A stretch of 25,755 nt of DNA from Rhizophagus sp. LPA8_4_AMF (GCA_021464525.1 JADRCO010000836.1:1-25755), one strand, 5' to 3'; shown: positions 10,363 through 21,494, counted from the first letter of the stretch. Translations and numbers: made by a program. Notes: generated by a model from the sequence alone, not told the origin.

Positions 10363-11700
10363 TTAAAATATTCTAACCACTTGAAATACTTCATACTCAT
10401 CAACTGAAAAGTAATCTTCACTTTCTCTGATTTTACGTTCATAACTGGTTTTTACACATCTGCAAAAACATTCTTCTTTAAAATTACCCCATAATTGCAA
10501 ATCAGTCTCGGCCCCACCAAAACTAGGTCCCGAATCTTCACAATTATAACAAGCACAATTTGGATCATTCACTCTAGAACATATAACATCATTCAAATTA
10601 TCATTTCCCAAAGAAAATATAAAACTTCTGGCTGAATAACTGAAATCTTCTAAAGAAGCATCCCAATTAGTAGGCGTATACCCTCCAAGAAGTTCTCCTG
10701 TGTCTTTAACTCTCAAGACAGTTACTGTTGGTCCTTTATTATCACATAATTTATGAAATGTTTCGGCCGTAAATCCGTCCCTTGTACCACGTAAAAGTAA
10801 TCTAAATTCGAAATGTGATAGCATTTGTGGATCATTAATCATCCATCCAGAGATCAATGAGGCATGTTTAGCCATAATTAGAGTTGAATCAATATCACGT
10901 GGTCCTATTCCTGATGATGTCCCGATTACTTGATGAAAAGGAAAAACTTTTTTAAGAAAATCATCCGGACTTATAAGCGAAAATTTAATGAAATCAATAA
11001 ATGGGTGAATTATATTTCGAAATATTGAAAATTGTTCATTTGTCCATGTCTCAATACTATGAGAAAGTGTGGGGTTCTGTGCGATTCCCCATTCAACTAT
11101 TTTATTCCATATATCAATTTCTTTCATGATAAGATTATTGGCCTTAAGTATAGATAATAATAAGCTTTGATCTATTGTAATAAAATCTTTGGTCTCAAAA
11201 AATATTGCAGGATCTTGATTAATCGTATTAAGACAAAATGTTTGTAATTCGGTAAAATGTTCATACTCTTTTACGAATAAATGAATTAAAACAAGGTTTG
11301 ATAATATTAATTCTGGATTATATAAGAGAAACTCTTGAATATGATCTACCAATTCACTTATACATAATTCATCCGCTGCTTTTAATATTTCAAGGATAAT
11401 TTTCACGTTAATCTCTGGAAGTTTAAGGGATGCTCCGTAAATATACTTTAAAATAATTTCAAATACGTCCGGTGAGATATTTGGTTTCCGAAAAATAATA
11501 TAATTTCCTCTAGTTTTTGCCCAAGTGTTTGATAGTGCATATCGAAAGTAAAGTGATCTCGTTCGTAAAATAAGTGAATGTACTCGAAATTCTCTGATAA
11601 AAGGTTCTTGTCCGACTTGAATTACAACATCAGAATATTCTCCTGTATCAAGAAGCGATGTAAAATCACGAGACAAGGATTCAAAAAACTCCAAACACAT
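10363..11700 (-). CDS. BTB-BACK-TLDc domain protein
   Basis: This is a single-exon gene of 445 residues. Residues about 15-120 form a BTB/POZ domain (LLDTGEYSDVVIQVG, then FRVHSLILRTRSLYFRYAL and the ILKYIYGA helix). Residues about 120-230 look like the helical BACK region, and about 280-445 form a TLDc domain: FRLLLRGTRDGFTAETFH, GPTVTVLRV, GELLGGYTP, WDASL, SFIFSL, GPSFGG and a closing YFSVDEYEVFQV. The TLDc domain carries an unusual cluster of cysteines (NCACYNCED and ECFCRC) that could bind metal. BTB proteins often act as substrate adaptors for cullin-3 ubiquitin ligases; TLDc domains are linked to oxidative-stress protection and V-ATPase regulation. The real role is unknown. Such genes are very numerous in Glomeromycotina, which is the main hint to the organism. 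It is divergent from MAEA, 341 bp away. Confidence 0.92.
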   Translation of the reverse strand: MCLEFFESLSRDFTSLLDTGEYSDVVIQVGQEPFIREFRVHSLILRTRSLYFRYALSNTWAKTRGNYIIFRKPNISPDVFEIILKYIYGASLKLPEINVKIILEILKAADELCISELVDHIQEFLLYNPELILSNLVLIHLFVKEYEHFTELQTFCLNTINQDPAIFFETKDFITIDQSLLLSILKANNLIMKEIDIWNKIVEWGIAQNPTLSHSIETWTNEQFSIFRNIIHPFIDFIKFSLISPDDFLKKVFPFHQVIGTSSGIGPRDIDSTLIMAKHASLISGWMINDPQMLSHFEFRLLLRGTRDGFTAETFHKLCDNKGPTVTVLRVKDTGELLGGYTPTNWDASLEDFSYSARSFIFSLGNDNLNDVICSRVNDPNCACYNCEDSGPSFGGAETDLQLWGNFKEECFCRCVKTSYERKIRESEDYFSVDEYEVFQVVRIF

Positions 11701-12041
11701 TATATGAATAAAAAAGAAGGGAAATTACAAAAAATTGTAAGTTAATAATAAAAGGAAGGTAAAGCGCAAAACATGAAGGAACTTGGAAGGGATGTGAAAC
11801 GATGATTTTCTTATATCCGTCAATTTATTTGTTTGTGTCGTATATAGTATCACACGTGTTTAAATATAAATTACGCTTAATGTACTACATGTACTACAAA
11901 GACTTAAAATTCCCGCCACAAATTAGATATTTTGATATTTATTTTATTCGCAGTATTAAGGGTTAAGAAAAAAAAAGGTTCGTAGTTGTTAGTATTCAAA
12001 ATAATATTAAATTTTTAATTTATTACCACTAATTAAACGAA
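11701..12041. promoter_or_regulatory. shared divergent promoter of the BTB-TLDc and MAEA genes
   Basis: 341 bases separate the two start codons. A CACGTG palindrome within ACACGTGT lies near 11852-11859. No clear TATA box faces MAEA. No open frame of note. Confidence 0.4.
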
Positions 12042-13714
12042 ATGAATAAGCTAAATTACGACGGTTTGCTTGTACTGGAACAACCTTTTATTAAGGTATT
12101 CTTTTGACGTTCGTTTGTAATTTATAATAAGTTCTCAAATTAAAAAATTTTTTTGAATTACTAATACAACTTTTCCTTTATGTAGGTACCTTTAGAGCAA
12201 CTTAAAAAAACCGCAAAAGTTTCTCAAAAGGAACTTGATAAAGAGTTTACAAAATCTAATTTAACGGTCAGTGATTTAACGAATAAGATCAATCAAGGAA
12301 AAATTGGTGTATCAGACGCGAGTACCGCACTAGAAGGGATGGTTGGAAGGCTACAAAGTTTGAAACGCAAAGTAATTGTCATTTAATTATATCTCGATCC
12401 TTATTTGAAAGTGAATTTGAAATATTTCGGTTTCTTTTATTAGCTCAACGATACTAAAGTTGAGGAAGCGATGTATGTATCAAGGAGTAAACAAAGATTA
12501 TCTCACCTTAATGAATTAACTCATATACCAAGTGCAAATTCTGAAGCGTATACTCAATGGAGTCGAGTAAGATTAGATCGTATCCTTGTGGATTATATGT
12601 TAAGAGAGGGGTTCAGTGAAACTGCATTACATTTAGCAAAAGCTGAATCAATTGAGGTAGAGGTTGTTACTTCATTATTTTAAAGATATATTTGTAATTT
12701 ATATAATTAAATTTATATTCTAATAATTTTAATCTTATTTGTTGAATTCACTTAAAGGCTTATGTTGATGTTGAATTGTTCTCACAGGCGAGACGTGTTG
12801 AACAAGCCTTGCAACGATTTAGTTGTACAGAAGCTCTTCGGTGGTGTAATGATAATAAATCAAATCTGCGTAAGATGCAGGTAAGTTAATTCCTATTACC
12901 CAATTCTTTTTGAATACAACTTATTTACTTTTAATCTTTTTAACTGTTCAATTAGAGTACATTTGAATTCAATCTTCGACTTCAAGAATTTATTGAGCTA
13001 ATTCGTGCTGGTAAGAAAAGTGAATCGATCGCGTATGCTAAGAAGAATCTAAATTCTTTTCAAGAAAACCATATGAAAGAAATTCAACAAGCGATGACTT
13101 TGCTTGCATTTCAGCCTGACACTAAATGTCCACCTTACAAGGTTAGTTTTAATTTTGTCACGTGTTGTTTTTACCCACGTGAGTTAACAAGAAAGCTTCT
13201 TTTGTATAGAAATTGTATGATAAGTCTCGTTGGGACGCGCTTATTGCACAATTTCGCGCCGATAACTTTGCACTGAATTCTCTTACGTCACAACCTCTTC
13301 TAACTGTTACCCTCCAAGCCGGGTTATCTGCACTGAAAACACCAATGTGTTCTCAACCGGATAATAGAAATATTAATTGCCCTGTATGTTCTCCGGACAC
13401 TTTGGGTCTATTGGCACAAAATCTTCCGTTGAGTCATCATGTAAATTCAACTATTGTTTGTCGATTAAGTGGAGAAATCATAGATGAGGATAATCCTCCC
13501 ATGTCTTTGCCCAATGGATATGTTTATTCACTTAAGGTAAATTAAATTTATATTTTTTCAAACCCTATTTATAACAAAGTTTTAAATGTTTTTTTTTTTG
13601 ACCTATATAAAGGCACTAGAAGAAATGTCCAGCAAAAACAATGGACAAATTAAATGCCCAAGAACGGAAAAAGTTTATGATTTTAAAGATTTAAAGAAAG
13701 TATTCATTTCTTAA
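12042..13714 (+). CDS. FYV10: GID/CTLH ubiquitin ligase subunit MAEA/FYV10 (Gid9-type)
   Basis: There are seven exons, 12042-12095, 12186-12371, 12444-12656, 12758-12880, 12956-13141, 13210-13536 and 13613-13714. Every intron is phase 0, giving 396 residues, the same length as human MAEA. A coiled N-terminal region is followed by a LisH motif (RLDRILVDYMLREGFSETA, about 112-130). Then comes a CTLH domain (RRVEQALQRFSCTEALRWC... LRLQEFIELIRAG), a CRA region and a C-terminal atypical RING with CPVC at 311-314, HH at 330-331 and C338. The GID/CTLH complex is an E3 ligase that in yeast degrades gluconeogenic enzymes; MAEA pairs with RMND5 to form the catalytic RING dimer. Exons 4 and 7 use unusual AAAG acceptors with weak pyrimidine tracts. 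The gene converges on PDX2 181 bases away. Confidence 0.95.
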
Positions 13715-13895
13715 TTGAAATATTTATAATGATAAAATGTAATTAATATAACAAATAACAATATAATACAAATGTATGAAGTAGAAGTAGAATCAACATG
13801 ACGAATGAACATTTTTTTAAAATACAACAAAATGCTTTTTTTATTAATCAATAGTAATATGAATTTGCTTTTATTCTAAGAATTAATGTTAAAAA

Positions 13896-14752
13896 TTACT
13901 CATTCCTTCCTTTCCCAGTATTATAATGATCTTGAGTGAGCTGTACAAAATATTTATGTATACGAACATCATTTGTTAATTCAGGATGAAATGCTGTACC
14001 TAACAGACTACCTTGTCTAACAGCTACAATTGAAGAAGCGTCCGTTTCCCCTACATCATGCTCCAATCGAGCAAGAACTTCTACATTAGATGAGTTAATT
14101 GAAGAAATGATTGGAGCACGAATAAATATAGCGGGAAATAAATCATCTGATGAAGTTGTAATGTGATTAATATGTAATAATGATTCAAATGAATCGATCT
14201 AATAAAAAAAGTTGGTTAAAAGAAACACTTTAAAATTTTTATTTAAATTATGAATATGAAACGAAAAAAATAATCTGTTAATAACTTACTTGACTGCCGA
14301 ATTGATTTCGATTAACCGTGATATTCAGTCCACCTATCAAATCTTGTCCACCTTTCTTAACTTTATTAGCTTCATTAGCTAATAATATCATACCGGCACA
14401 TGTACCCCAAGTAGGTTTTTCGCTACGCACGAATTTCCGAAGAGGTTCCATTAACCCACTACGTTCGGCTATTAAAGCCATTGTAGTTGACTCTCCACCA
14501 GGTATTATTAAAGCATCAATTGTTTCTAGTTGTTCTGCTTTACGTATAGGTATAGCGGAAGAAACTTGTGAAATATTTTGTAACATATGTATGTGTTCTT
14601 GGAAAGCCCCTTGAAGAGCTGCAATAAAGGTAATGTAAGAAAATGTATCAGAAAGTAGTTATAGAACATGTCATTAGAAAATAATTCTTACCTAATACTC
14701 CAAATTTAAACCGAGGTTGTTCTTGTTGAAAATCATTGCAAGTACGGACCAT
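13896..14752 (-). CDS. PDX2: pyridoxal 5'-phosphate synthase glutaminase subunit (PdxT/SNO/PDX2)
   Basis: Minus-strand exons are 14752-14692, 14618-14290 and 14198-13896, with GTAAG donors and closing phases, giving 230 residues. The family's full set of motifs is present: [12 protein letters not shown] at 18-29, [10 protein letters not shown] at 58-67, the nucleophile C94 in [16 protein letters not shown] before the last splice, and the His-Glu pair at H201/E203 in AFHPEL. The protein frees ammonia from glutamine and passes it to PdxS/PDX1 for de novo vitamin B6 synthesis in the cytosol; PDX1 itself is not in this window. Length is normal and nothing is missing. It shares a 251-bp divergent promoter with the charged-protein gene at 15004. 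Confidence 0.96.
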
Positions 14753-15003
14753 TTTAAATTATCACAGTTAAAAATGAAAAATAAATGAAATGAAGTTTAG
14801 CGTATTAATAATTTTATAAATTAAATCTTAGATCTGTTTCTACTAACTAAAATTAAAACTGATCAATCATTTAATCGGATTTTTTTGATAATTGTTCGAC
14901 CAATTTTCTTGGTTACACAATGGAATTTAACCAATAGGATCAAAAATACCGTATTCTTTTAAACTGTTATATCTTCTTTTCTGTAACCGTCTCACTTTTG
15001 ATT

Positions 15004-16968
15004 ATGAAAGCACAAGAAATACACAGGATGGAAGAAACGAATATCGAAGATAGAAAAGAAATACTTTCGGCTGAACAACAGAACTTACAACCTATCTCTC
15101 CAAAAGAAGAACTGGCTCAACAAATTTCTGTCGATGATCGTGAATTTGAACGCGATGGTTATCAGCGAACAAGAGAAGTGGTCACAGCACGGTCACAGGA
15201 CGAAAAACATGATATAGTAGATCAAAATGAATCTCATGAACTTACACTTGTATATGAATCAGATCCGACAGAAAGAAATATTCTGGATTCATACGATAAG
15301 AATTCTCGATATTCTGAAAAACAAAAAAACGGGAGTAAAAATTACAATCGTAAGAGGATACGATCTAATAGCATTCATAGCGAAGAATCGTATTATTCAC
15401 GACCGTCGGAAGAGTTACATATGGTTACAACTACACCTCCGCCACCACAACCACATCCTGATTTGGTTTCAACTCCAAATCGTTCAGCAGCTATTACTGA
15501 AATAAAATCTTCTTTACATCATCATCATCACCACCATCACCATAGGCCGAGGACACCTGTTTATGATTCTGAAATCCCTCCCCCTTCATGGCATTCCAAC
15601 AATAGGATTCCTCGGAAGGATTATTTTAATGATCGAAAAAAAAATCGAATGCGATATAGAAATCGAGATTTTAATTACGAGAGAGTGCAATTATTTGACA
15701 GAATACGAATTAAAGATAGAACTCGTATACCAGAAAGAGAAAGAGATTTTGAAATAGTAGATCGAAAGGAGAGGTATGATCGTGAAAGAGAATTAAGAAT
15801 AATAGAAAGGGATCGTGAACGTGAAATACGAGAACGAGAAATAACACGACCACGTGATAATCCGACAAGGTATTATGAAGAATCCCATCCACGTATGCGT
15901 GTTCCATATTATGAATATGGTAGAGAAGCAGATAGAATGCGTGCTCCATATTATGATTACCATCGAGAACCTGATTTTAGAGAAAGAGAATATCCTCGTT
16001 ACCGTGAATTTGATTGGGATCCTTATTACCACCGCGTATCATCACCACCTCTTGGTAACTTTCCTTATAGAGACAACATGAAACGACCTAATGATTATTT
16101 TTATCAACCTCCAATTTATCCCAGAAGATCAATATCTCCTCGAGCTCGTTATTCACATATTAGACGTTCACTTTCACCTAATTCTAGACGTATATCAAAT
16201 CCTACATACGAACGTCGATATGAGCGAGATCGTCCACCTCGCTATGATCTAGTTCGTGATAATGAATTTGAACGGAGAGATTCTATACATTATAATACGC
16301 CTCATTATAGTGAACTACACTCACCCGGATTTGATCATTATACCTCTCCAGTTATACCACCAAGTCCTATCAATATGAAATCTTCTTATGATGATAATGG
16401 TCTTAGTTCTGGTGTAGGTTCAAATGTCAATGAGTCTTATGAACGTGAACGTCCTCTCAAATCAAGAAATTGGGATATAAACGCAGATAAAGATAATAGA
16501 GAGGGGAAAAGAGGCCAAAATAATTCTAATGACATTCCTAGCGGAGGCTATGAACATGAACGTGAACGTGGTCGTGGTCGTGAGAGACGAAGACTTTGGG
16601 ACGTAACTACTGACGATAAACATAAACATATGGAAGTAGATAATCATAGCAATAGTACTATTGTCAGCGCTTCAGCTAATATTAATAATAACATCACACA
16701 AGATCGTATTCGTGATCGAGTTCGAAACGAAAAGACAAGAAATTGGAATTCTAATGATGAAGATATCAATACGGATCACAATAATAGTGGAGGTTCAGAT
16801 ACGGCCAAAGAGTCTTATGAACATCATGTTACACGCGAGAAAAATAACAAATATTGGGATGATGAGAATAATAGAGACCCGGATCGTAATACTACAAAGA
16901 ATCGTGAGAGGGATAATAGGGATAATAAAGAGAGAGAAGATTTCGATCAAGCGTTTTCCAAAAAATAA
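15004..16968 (+). CDS. 654-residue charged, intrinsically disordered protein
   Basis: This is a single open exon; I place the start at the first ATG (15004), with ATG 15028 as an alternative. I recognise no folded domain. The protein is dominated by Arg, Asp, Glu, Asn and Tyr, with a run of nine histidines (codons at 15517-15543), a Pro run before it and long Arg-Glu/Arg-Asp alternations (nucleotides about 15715-15860). A tandem pair, RMRVPYYEYGREAD and RMRAPYYDYHREPD, follows at about 15892-15972. Next is a stretch with RRSISPRARYS and RRSLSPNSRR that resembles SR-type phosphosites, and a C-terminal third with four loosely repeated modules ending in a Trp-Asp or Trp-Asn motif. Such compositions are typical of nuclear RNA-processing factors, but that is only inference. 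The gene converges on GTP cyclohydrolase I. Confidence 0.8.
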   Translation: MKAQEIHRMEETNIEDRKEILSAEQQNLQPISPKEELAQQISVDDREFERDGYQRTREVVTARSQDEKHDIVDQNESHELTLVYESDPTERNILDSYDKNSRYSEKQKNGSKNYNRKRIRSNSIHSEESYYSRPSEELHMVTTTPPPPQPHPDLVSTPNRSAAITEIKSSLHHHHHHHHHRPRTPVYDSEIPPPSWHSNNRIPRKDYFNDRKKNRMRYRNRDFNYERVQLFDRIRIKDRTRIPERERDFEIVDRKERYDRERELRIIERDREREIREREITRPRDNPTRYYEESHPRMRVPYYEYGREADRMRAPYYDYHREPDFREREYPRYREFDWDPYYHRVSSPPLGNFPYRDNMKRPNDYFYQPPIYPRRSISPRARYSHIRRSLSPNSRRISNPTYERRYERDRPPRYDLVRDNEFERRDSIHYNTPHYSELHSPGFDHYTSPVIPPSPINMKSSYDDNGLSSGVGSNVNESYERERPLKSRNWDINADKDNREGKRGQNNSNDIPSGGYEHERERGRGRERRRLWDVTTDDKHKHMEVDNHSNSTIVSASANINNNITQDRIRDRVRNEKTRNWNSNDEDINTDHNNSGGSDTAKESYEHHVTREKNNKYWDDENNRDPDRNTTKNRERDNRDNKEREDFDQAFSKK

Positions 16969-17357
16969 GTTTTTAAAAGTATTTTCTTTTTTTGGACTTC
17001 ATGTTTCGGCTTTATATATCGTAAGATCTTCAATGGAAAATGGTCATTTAATAGTTCAATCTTATAATTAAAGGAAAAAAGATATCTAGTCACCTGGCCA
17101 AAGTATTTCAAACCAAGATAACTATTTGTCTATTTCTCTTTTTTCTTTTCATTGTTTTAAGTATTAAATTTCTTTTACTGAGGAATCTGGTTGCGATGAT
17201 AATCAAATTTTAATCAATATAAAAAAATAAAATAAATAAAATATTATATTCTTCATATAATAATGTAAATGATGTATAAAGTATTTTTTATTACTTTATT
17301 TACTTTATTATTACATTCATATTATTCTAAGCAATAAAAAGTTCAGTATAATTATCA
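16969..17357. other. convergent 3' intergenic region
   Basis: This region holds the 3' flanks of the disordered-protein gene and of GTP cyclohydrolase I. It is AT-rich with several AATAAA-like hexamers; no further feature is visible. Confidence 0.5.
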
Positions 17358-18330
17358 TTAATTACGTATTAATGTTAAAAACTCTTCTCTAGTTTTAGCT
17401 TGTTCTCTAAATACCCCCAACATTACACTTGTTACAGTGGAACTTCCCGGTTTTTGTACTCCACGCATTGACATACATAAATGACTTGCATCCATTACAA
17501 CGGCAACACCTTGAGGTTTAAGTATTTCTTGTAAAGCTACTGCAATTTGTTTTGTCAGACGTTCTTGAACTTGAAGTCGTCTTGAAAACATTTCTGCGAT
17601 ACGAGCTATTTTAGATAATCCAATAACGCTTCTATTTGGAATATAGCCAATACTGATCTGTTTTGCGAGTAAAATTAAATATTAAATAGTTAACGATAAG
17701 TCTTAAAACACTTAATACTCTTAAGAAGTTTTTAACCTTTCCAGTAAATGGAACTAAATGATGTTCACATAAAGAAAATACTTCAATGTCCTTTACAATA
17801 ACCATCTCGTCGTGATCTATCATAATTAAAAACACATTAGCATAATTAGTATTAAATAAATCAAAACAAAAAATAGCTAACCTTCTTCAAAGATAGCTCC
17901 ATTGACTATTTCTAAAATAATTTCATAGTTAATTTAAAATTATTCTATTTTAATTTAAGAACCAAAAAAAAGGAATAAAAAAAATAATTTAATAAAAACA
18001 TACGTTCAATGCTTTCTTCATATCCCTTGGAAAAAAACATCAATGCTTGAGCGTATCTATGAGGAGTTTTTTGTAAACCTTCGCGTTCTGGATCTTCTCC
18101 GATACATTCTAATATAGTTTTAACCGCTTCGGCTAGTTTATTTGTACGTTCATATTTTTGTTCGGTTGTTTCATTTAAACGTTGTTTTGTACCTATGCCT
18201 GTATGAGAAAAATGAAAGAATAGATAAGGAATGAGATGTATAGTAATATAATTAACAATAAGTACTTACTAGGCCAACTTAACCCGTCTATATCGAATGG
18301 TTTTAGAGACAAATTTTTAGCATAAGCCAT
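17358..18330 (-). CDS. FOL2: GTP cyclohydrolase I
   Basis: Minus-strand exons are 18330-18270, 18198-18004, 17911-17882 (30 bases), 17816-17737 and 17657-17358. All phases close, giving 221 residues. The enzyme turns GTP into dihydroneopterin triphosphate, the first step of folate and tetrahydrobiopterin synthesis, as a cytosolic decamer. Zinc ligands C112, H115 and C183 and the catalytic H114 and H181 are present in [10 protein letters not shown] and SHLCMSMRG. Other hallmarks are [48 protein letters not shown] and the closing [11 protein letters not shown]. It lacks the long N-terminal regulatory extension of animal enzymes. A GTCACGTGAC palindrome lies 61 bases upstream of the start. It is the last gene before the repeat-rich region. 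Confidence 0.97.
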
Positions 18331-18390
18331 TTTTTAAAAAAAATAAAATTTTTTGATCAATGTCGATATCAATATTTAAAAAATATTGTT

Positions 18391-18400
18391 GTCACGTGAC
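18391..18400. promoter_or_regulatory. GTCACGTGAC palindrome in the GTP cyclohydrolase promoter
   Basis: A perfect 10-bp palindrome containing CACGTG sits 61-70 bases upstream of the ATG at 18330. In yeasts this core is bound by basic helix-loop-helix factors such as Cbf1; the factor here is unknown. Confidence 0.4.
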
Positions 18401-19324
18401 TTGAATATATTATGGTTCGACCGTTCGACAGATAACTATAATAAAGGTCATATAATATTTTTAACACTGATATAGGGAATATGAATATATGGATATGTAG
18501 TGGTACATCAAGTTTTTGATATAAATAGAAATTCATTTTATATTTGATATTAAAATTTTAAGTCACGTACATGAATCATACGCGGTTTGACTTTATTTGT
18601 ATAAACTAGTGATGAGATTTTTTACTTATCTTTACGTATTCTAAATGACAGTAATTTATAAAATCCCTATTACTCTATTCTTTTACAATTAATAACATAA
18701 TATTCACTGAAATAGAATGATTTAACGTGATAAATAAAAAATTTTTTTACCATCCACAAAATAAAGATTCAAATAGCCAAGTTGCGTAACATTGATATCC
18801 CCAAATTTGTTCATATTGCCTGAACTTTTTTCGATAAGATGGTTAGGTGATGACAAGATGACCAATTCTCTCATAATCATTAAAGTTATAAGTTCATGCA
18901 AATTTTACATAATTGTTATTCTCATATTACTATGTATTAGCATAATAATAAAATTATTGGATAATAACGGGAGTTTATTATAAAAATTGCATGAAACGGT
19001 CCTGTTAAACCGATAATATTATTATATGTGTTATTGTTTCAAAATCAAGTAAAACTGATTAACTAATTTTAAATGATTTTGAATGTTCTCTTAAAATTTT
19101 TTATGCATCAAAAATTCGTTGTTATGGTGCATCAACAGACAACAGTCCGAAATTCAGTTTTATAATGATCATTACTAAATTAAGCCTAATTACTTCCAAA
19201 TAAGGAATAGGACTAACCTTATTTAGCAATAAAATGTTGAACACAATATATTATAATAAATAAAATCAACATGATTGGTTATAATCATTATCACATAAAA
19301 AAATTCTGAAATTTCACATTTAAA
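18401..19324. other. gene-free AT-rich region
   Basis: Beyond the GTP cyclohydrolase promoter I find no gene or structured RNA. The only open frames are short and without family features. Background is AT-rich with no clear repeat. Confidence 0.5.
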
Positions 19325-19858
19325 TATAGTGCCAGAAGTCTATACTTGACAATCATGTGATTTTATTTCAAATTTTGATTCATCACGTAAGTATCCAATA
19401 GCCAATAAAATTTGCAGTTTTTGATATTAAATATGTAAAAAAAATATATGAGCATGTATAAAAAAAGAAATCAGTTAAAAAAATACTGAACATTATACCA
19501 GTTTTAGCTTTTTTTTCAGAAAATTGAGTCAATAAAAGGCAGAATTTAGATGTTGAGAAAAAATTCAATATCTTAAACTTCAGAATGGTATTTAGTGAAT
19601 AAATATCAATCCTATTTTTGTAAAATAAACGCATTCATGTGACTTTTTTGTAAGCCGATCATATAAAAATAATCAAATTTTAAACACTTATAACTTTTTA
19701 TATAAACAATATTTTGAAAATCTGACCAGTAATTTAATAGTGCTTGTCTTGAAGAACAAAGTTACTGGTTTATTTCTTTGAAATTATATGTTTTTTAAAG
19801 TGTTGAAAGGTTTATAAGTACCCAATTTTATTGTTAAGTATAGACTTCTGGCACTATA
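19325..19858. mobile_element. 534-bp inverted-repeat element (MITE), Tc1/mariner-like TA target
   Basis: The left terminus at 19325-19353 and the right terminus at 19830-19858 are reverse complements over 29 bases with a single G/A difference. Each begins TATAGTGCCAGAAGTCTATA. Both ends read TATA outside GTGCC, so a TA target duplication fits but cannot be separated from the palindromic end itself. The interior is AT-rich and has no transposase; short open frames inside show no family features. It is best read as a miniature element mobilised in trans. Confidence 0.8.
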
Positions 19859-21052
19859 TAAGCTAATATTAAAAATATATAAAAATATACTAACTTTAAA
19901 ATTTAATAACTCTTGAAATATGGTAATTAAAGAAAAAGTAATCTGATAATTTGAAAGAGAAGAACTCAAAATATAATTTTATCAGTTTACATTTTCAATT
20001 ATCATAAAATTTTAAAAAGTAGTTAGCTTTTCAAAATCATCAATTTTATTTGATAAGTCTAGGTGTTATATATATAGAATTTTTTTTAAAAAAAATCATA
20101 CAACTCATTAAATCATATAACTTTGTTTATTTTTATGTTCATATATATATTTGTACCATTTATATTAATAATTATTAATAATTTACTTTAAAAAAAAAAA
20201 TTTTAAAGTAAACCAACTTATTTTATAATAACATAAAGTTTTTTTCACTGTTGATTTTTAATTTTATTATCTTAGTGCTTCTTTTTGTATCTCTTTTAGA
20301 CGTCTGAAATAAACATATGGAATCTCTTTACTATAATTCGTTAAAACACAAAAAAAAGGAAATATTTTGGACTGATCCACAATATTTTTATCTCTTCTAT
20401 TTTAATTTTCCTATAGTATTCTTCCTCCATTAGTCAAAATTAATAATACTGCTGAAAAATCCTTCATTTACAATATTCACAATCTATAATTTTTTTTAAT
20501 TCATCAAGTTCAATTAAATCCAATTAATAATGTTAAATAAATTTAAGGTATTGATAAATACTAGAAATATTAATTTCTCCAGTATTAAACATAAAAATTT
20601 CACAGTCATATGACTGGAAAATATTTATCGCCAGCATCACATCTGCCACATTCTCAGTGTTTATATTTATTTGAAGAATTTATTTTTTGAGTAGATAAAA
20701 ACTTATGCATCACATATTATTTATCACTAGCTATTTTCATGTATTAGTATATAATGCCATAATGTAGGCCAAAATATCATGTGACTATGAAATTTATGGT
20801 GTGCTAGAGTAGTTAATAATATTATTGAAGTTATATAATAAAAAGATAAATAAAAGTCAATATAGTCACATTTCCCACTATATTTTGAGAGATGTAATAC
20901 TAGTATGACTATAAAGAGAGTTAACAATAAGTTAACTATATTTAATTACACATATTTAATTACACAGTAAAATTTAATATAATGGAACTATCTATTTCAT
21001 TAGTAAAATTTGTCAAAAATCTGTTATATCAAGAAATCTATTATATCGAAAG
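19859..21052. other. gene-free AT-rich region between mobile elements
   Basis: No gene is supportable. Visible structure includes a perfect 12-bp stem at 20182-20212, a CAGTCATATGACTG palindrome at 20603-20616, and a weak inverted similarity between about 20589-20620 and 20770-20800 that might be a decayed small element. Confidence 0.5.
20182..20212. repeat. perfect 12-bp inverted repeat around an A tract
   Basis: TTTACTTTAAAA at 20182-20193 is followed by seven A and then its exact reverse complement at 20201-20212. It could act as a terminator-like hairpin but no gene ends here. Confidence 0.7.
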
Positions 21053-21494
21053 TAGGGCTCTAATCAGTACAGTTCAGTTTGGTAATTGCTAAAACTGAAA
21101 CTGAACTGAATTGATCAGTATTAGTATTGCCAATTACTGAAACTGGTCAGTTTCAGTAATCATCAATACCGAAACTGACCAGTAATTACTAAAAATTAAA
21201 TTGATTTACCGATTCTTAGTTTTCAATGTTTCACAATATTTTTTATTAAAAAACGTGCAAAAATGTTTTTTTTATGAAATTTTATTTAATTATTTAATAA
21301 AAAATGATACACAACTAAAGCTCTAATTGGATCAGTCCTAATCTGGCAATCCAGACCAAAAATTCAGATTGGTCCAGTCCAGATTGATGCTTCAACCCAG
21401 ACTGAAATAATCGGTCTGGTCTGGTCCAGTTTCAGATTATAAATTTAACCCAGATTGAATTAGACGGGTTGGAACTAGACTGGACTGAGTAAAT

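Noticed and set aside
14318..14614. 98-codon plus-strand frame opposite PDX2
   Set aside because: It is antisense to the catalytic exon of an intact PdxT gene.
15227..17071. Several short frames on both strands within the 654-residue gene
   Set aside because: They follow from the repetitive codons of the long frame; the single long open frame explains the region.
19383..19969. Two minus-strand frames of 83 and 61 codons at the TA-target element
   Set aside because: They are AT-rich translations without family features, and the second crosses the element end; no transposase motif is visible.
20589..20800. A further small inverted-repeat element around CAGTCATATGACTG
   Set aside because: The arms match only loosely and no target duplication is visible, so it is not called as an element.
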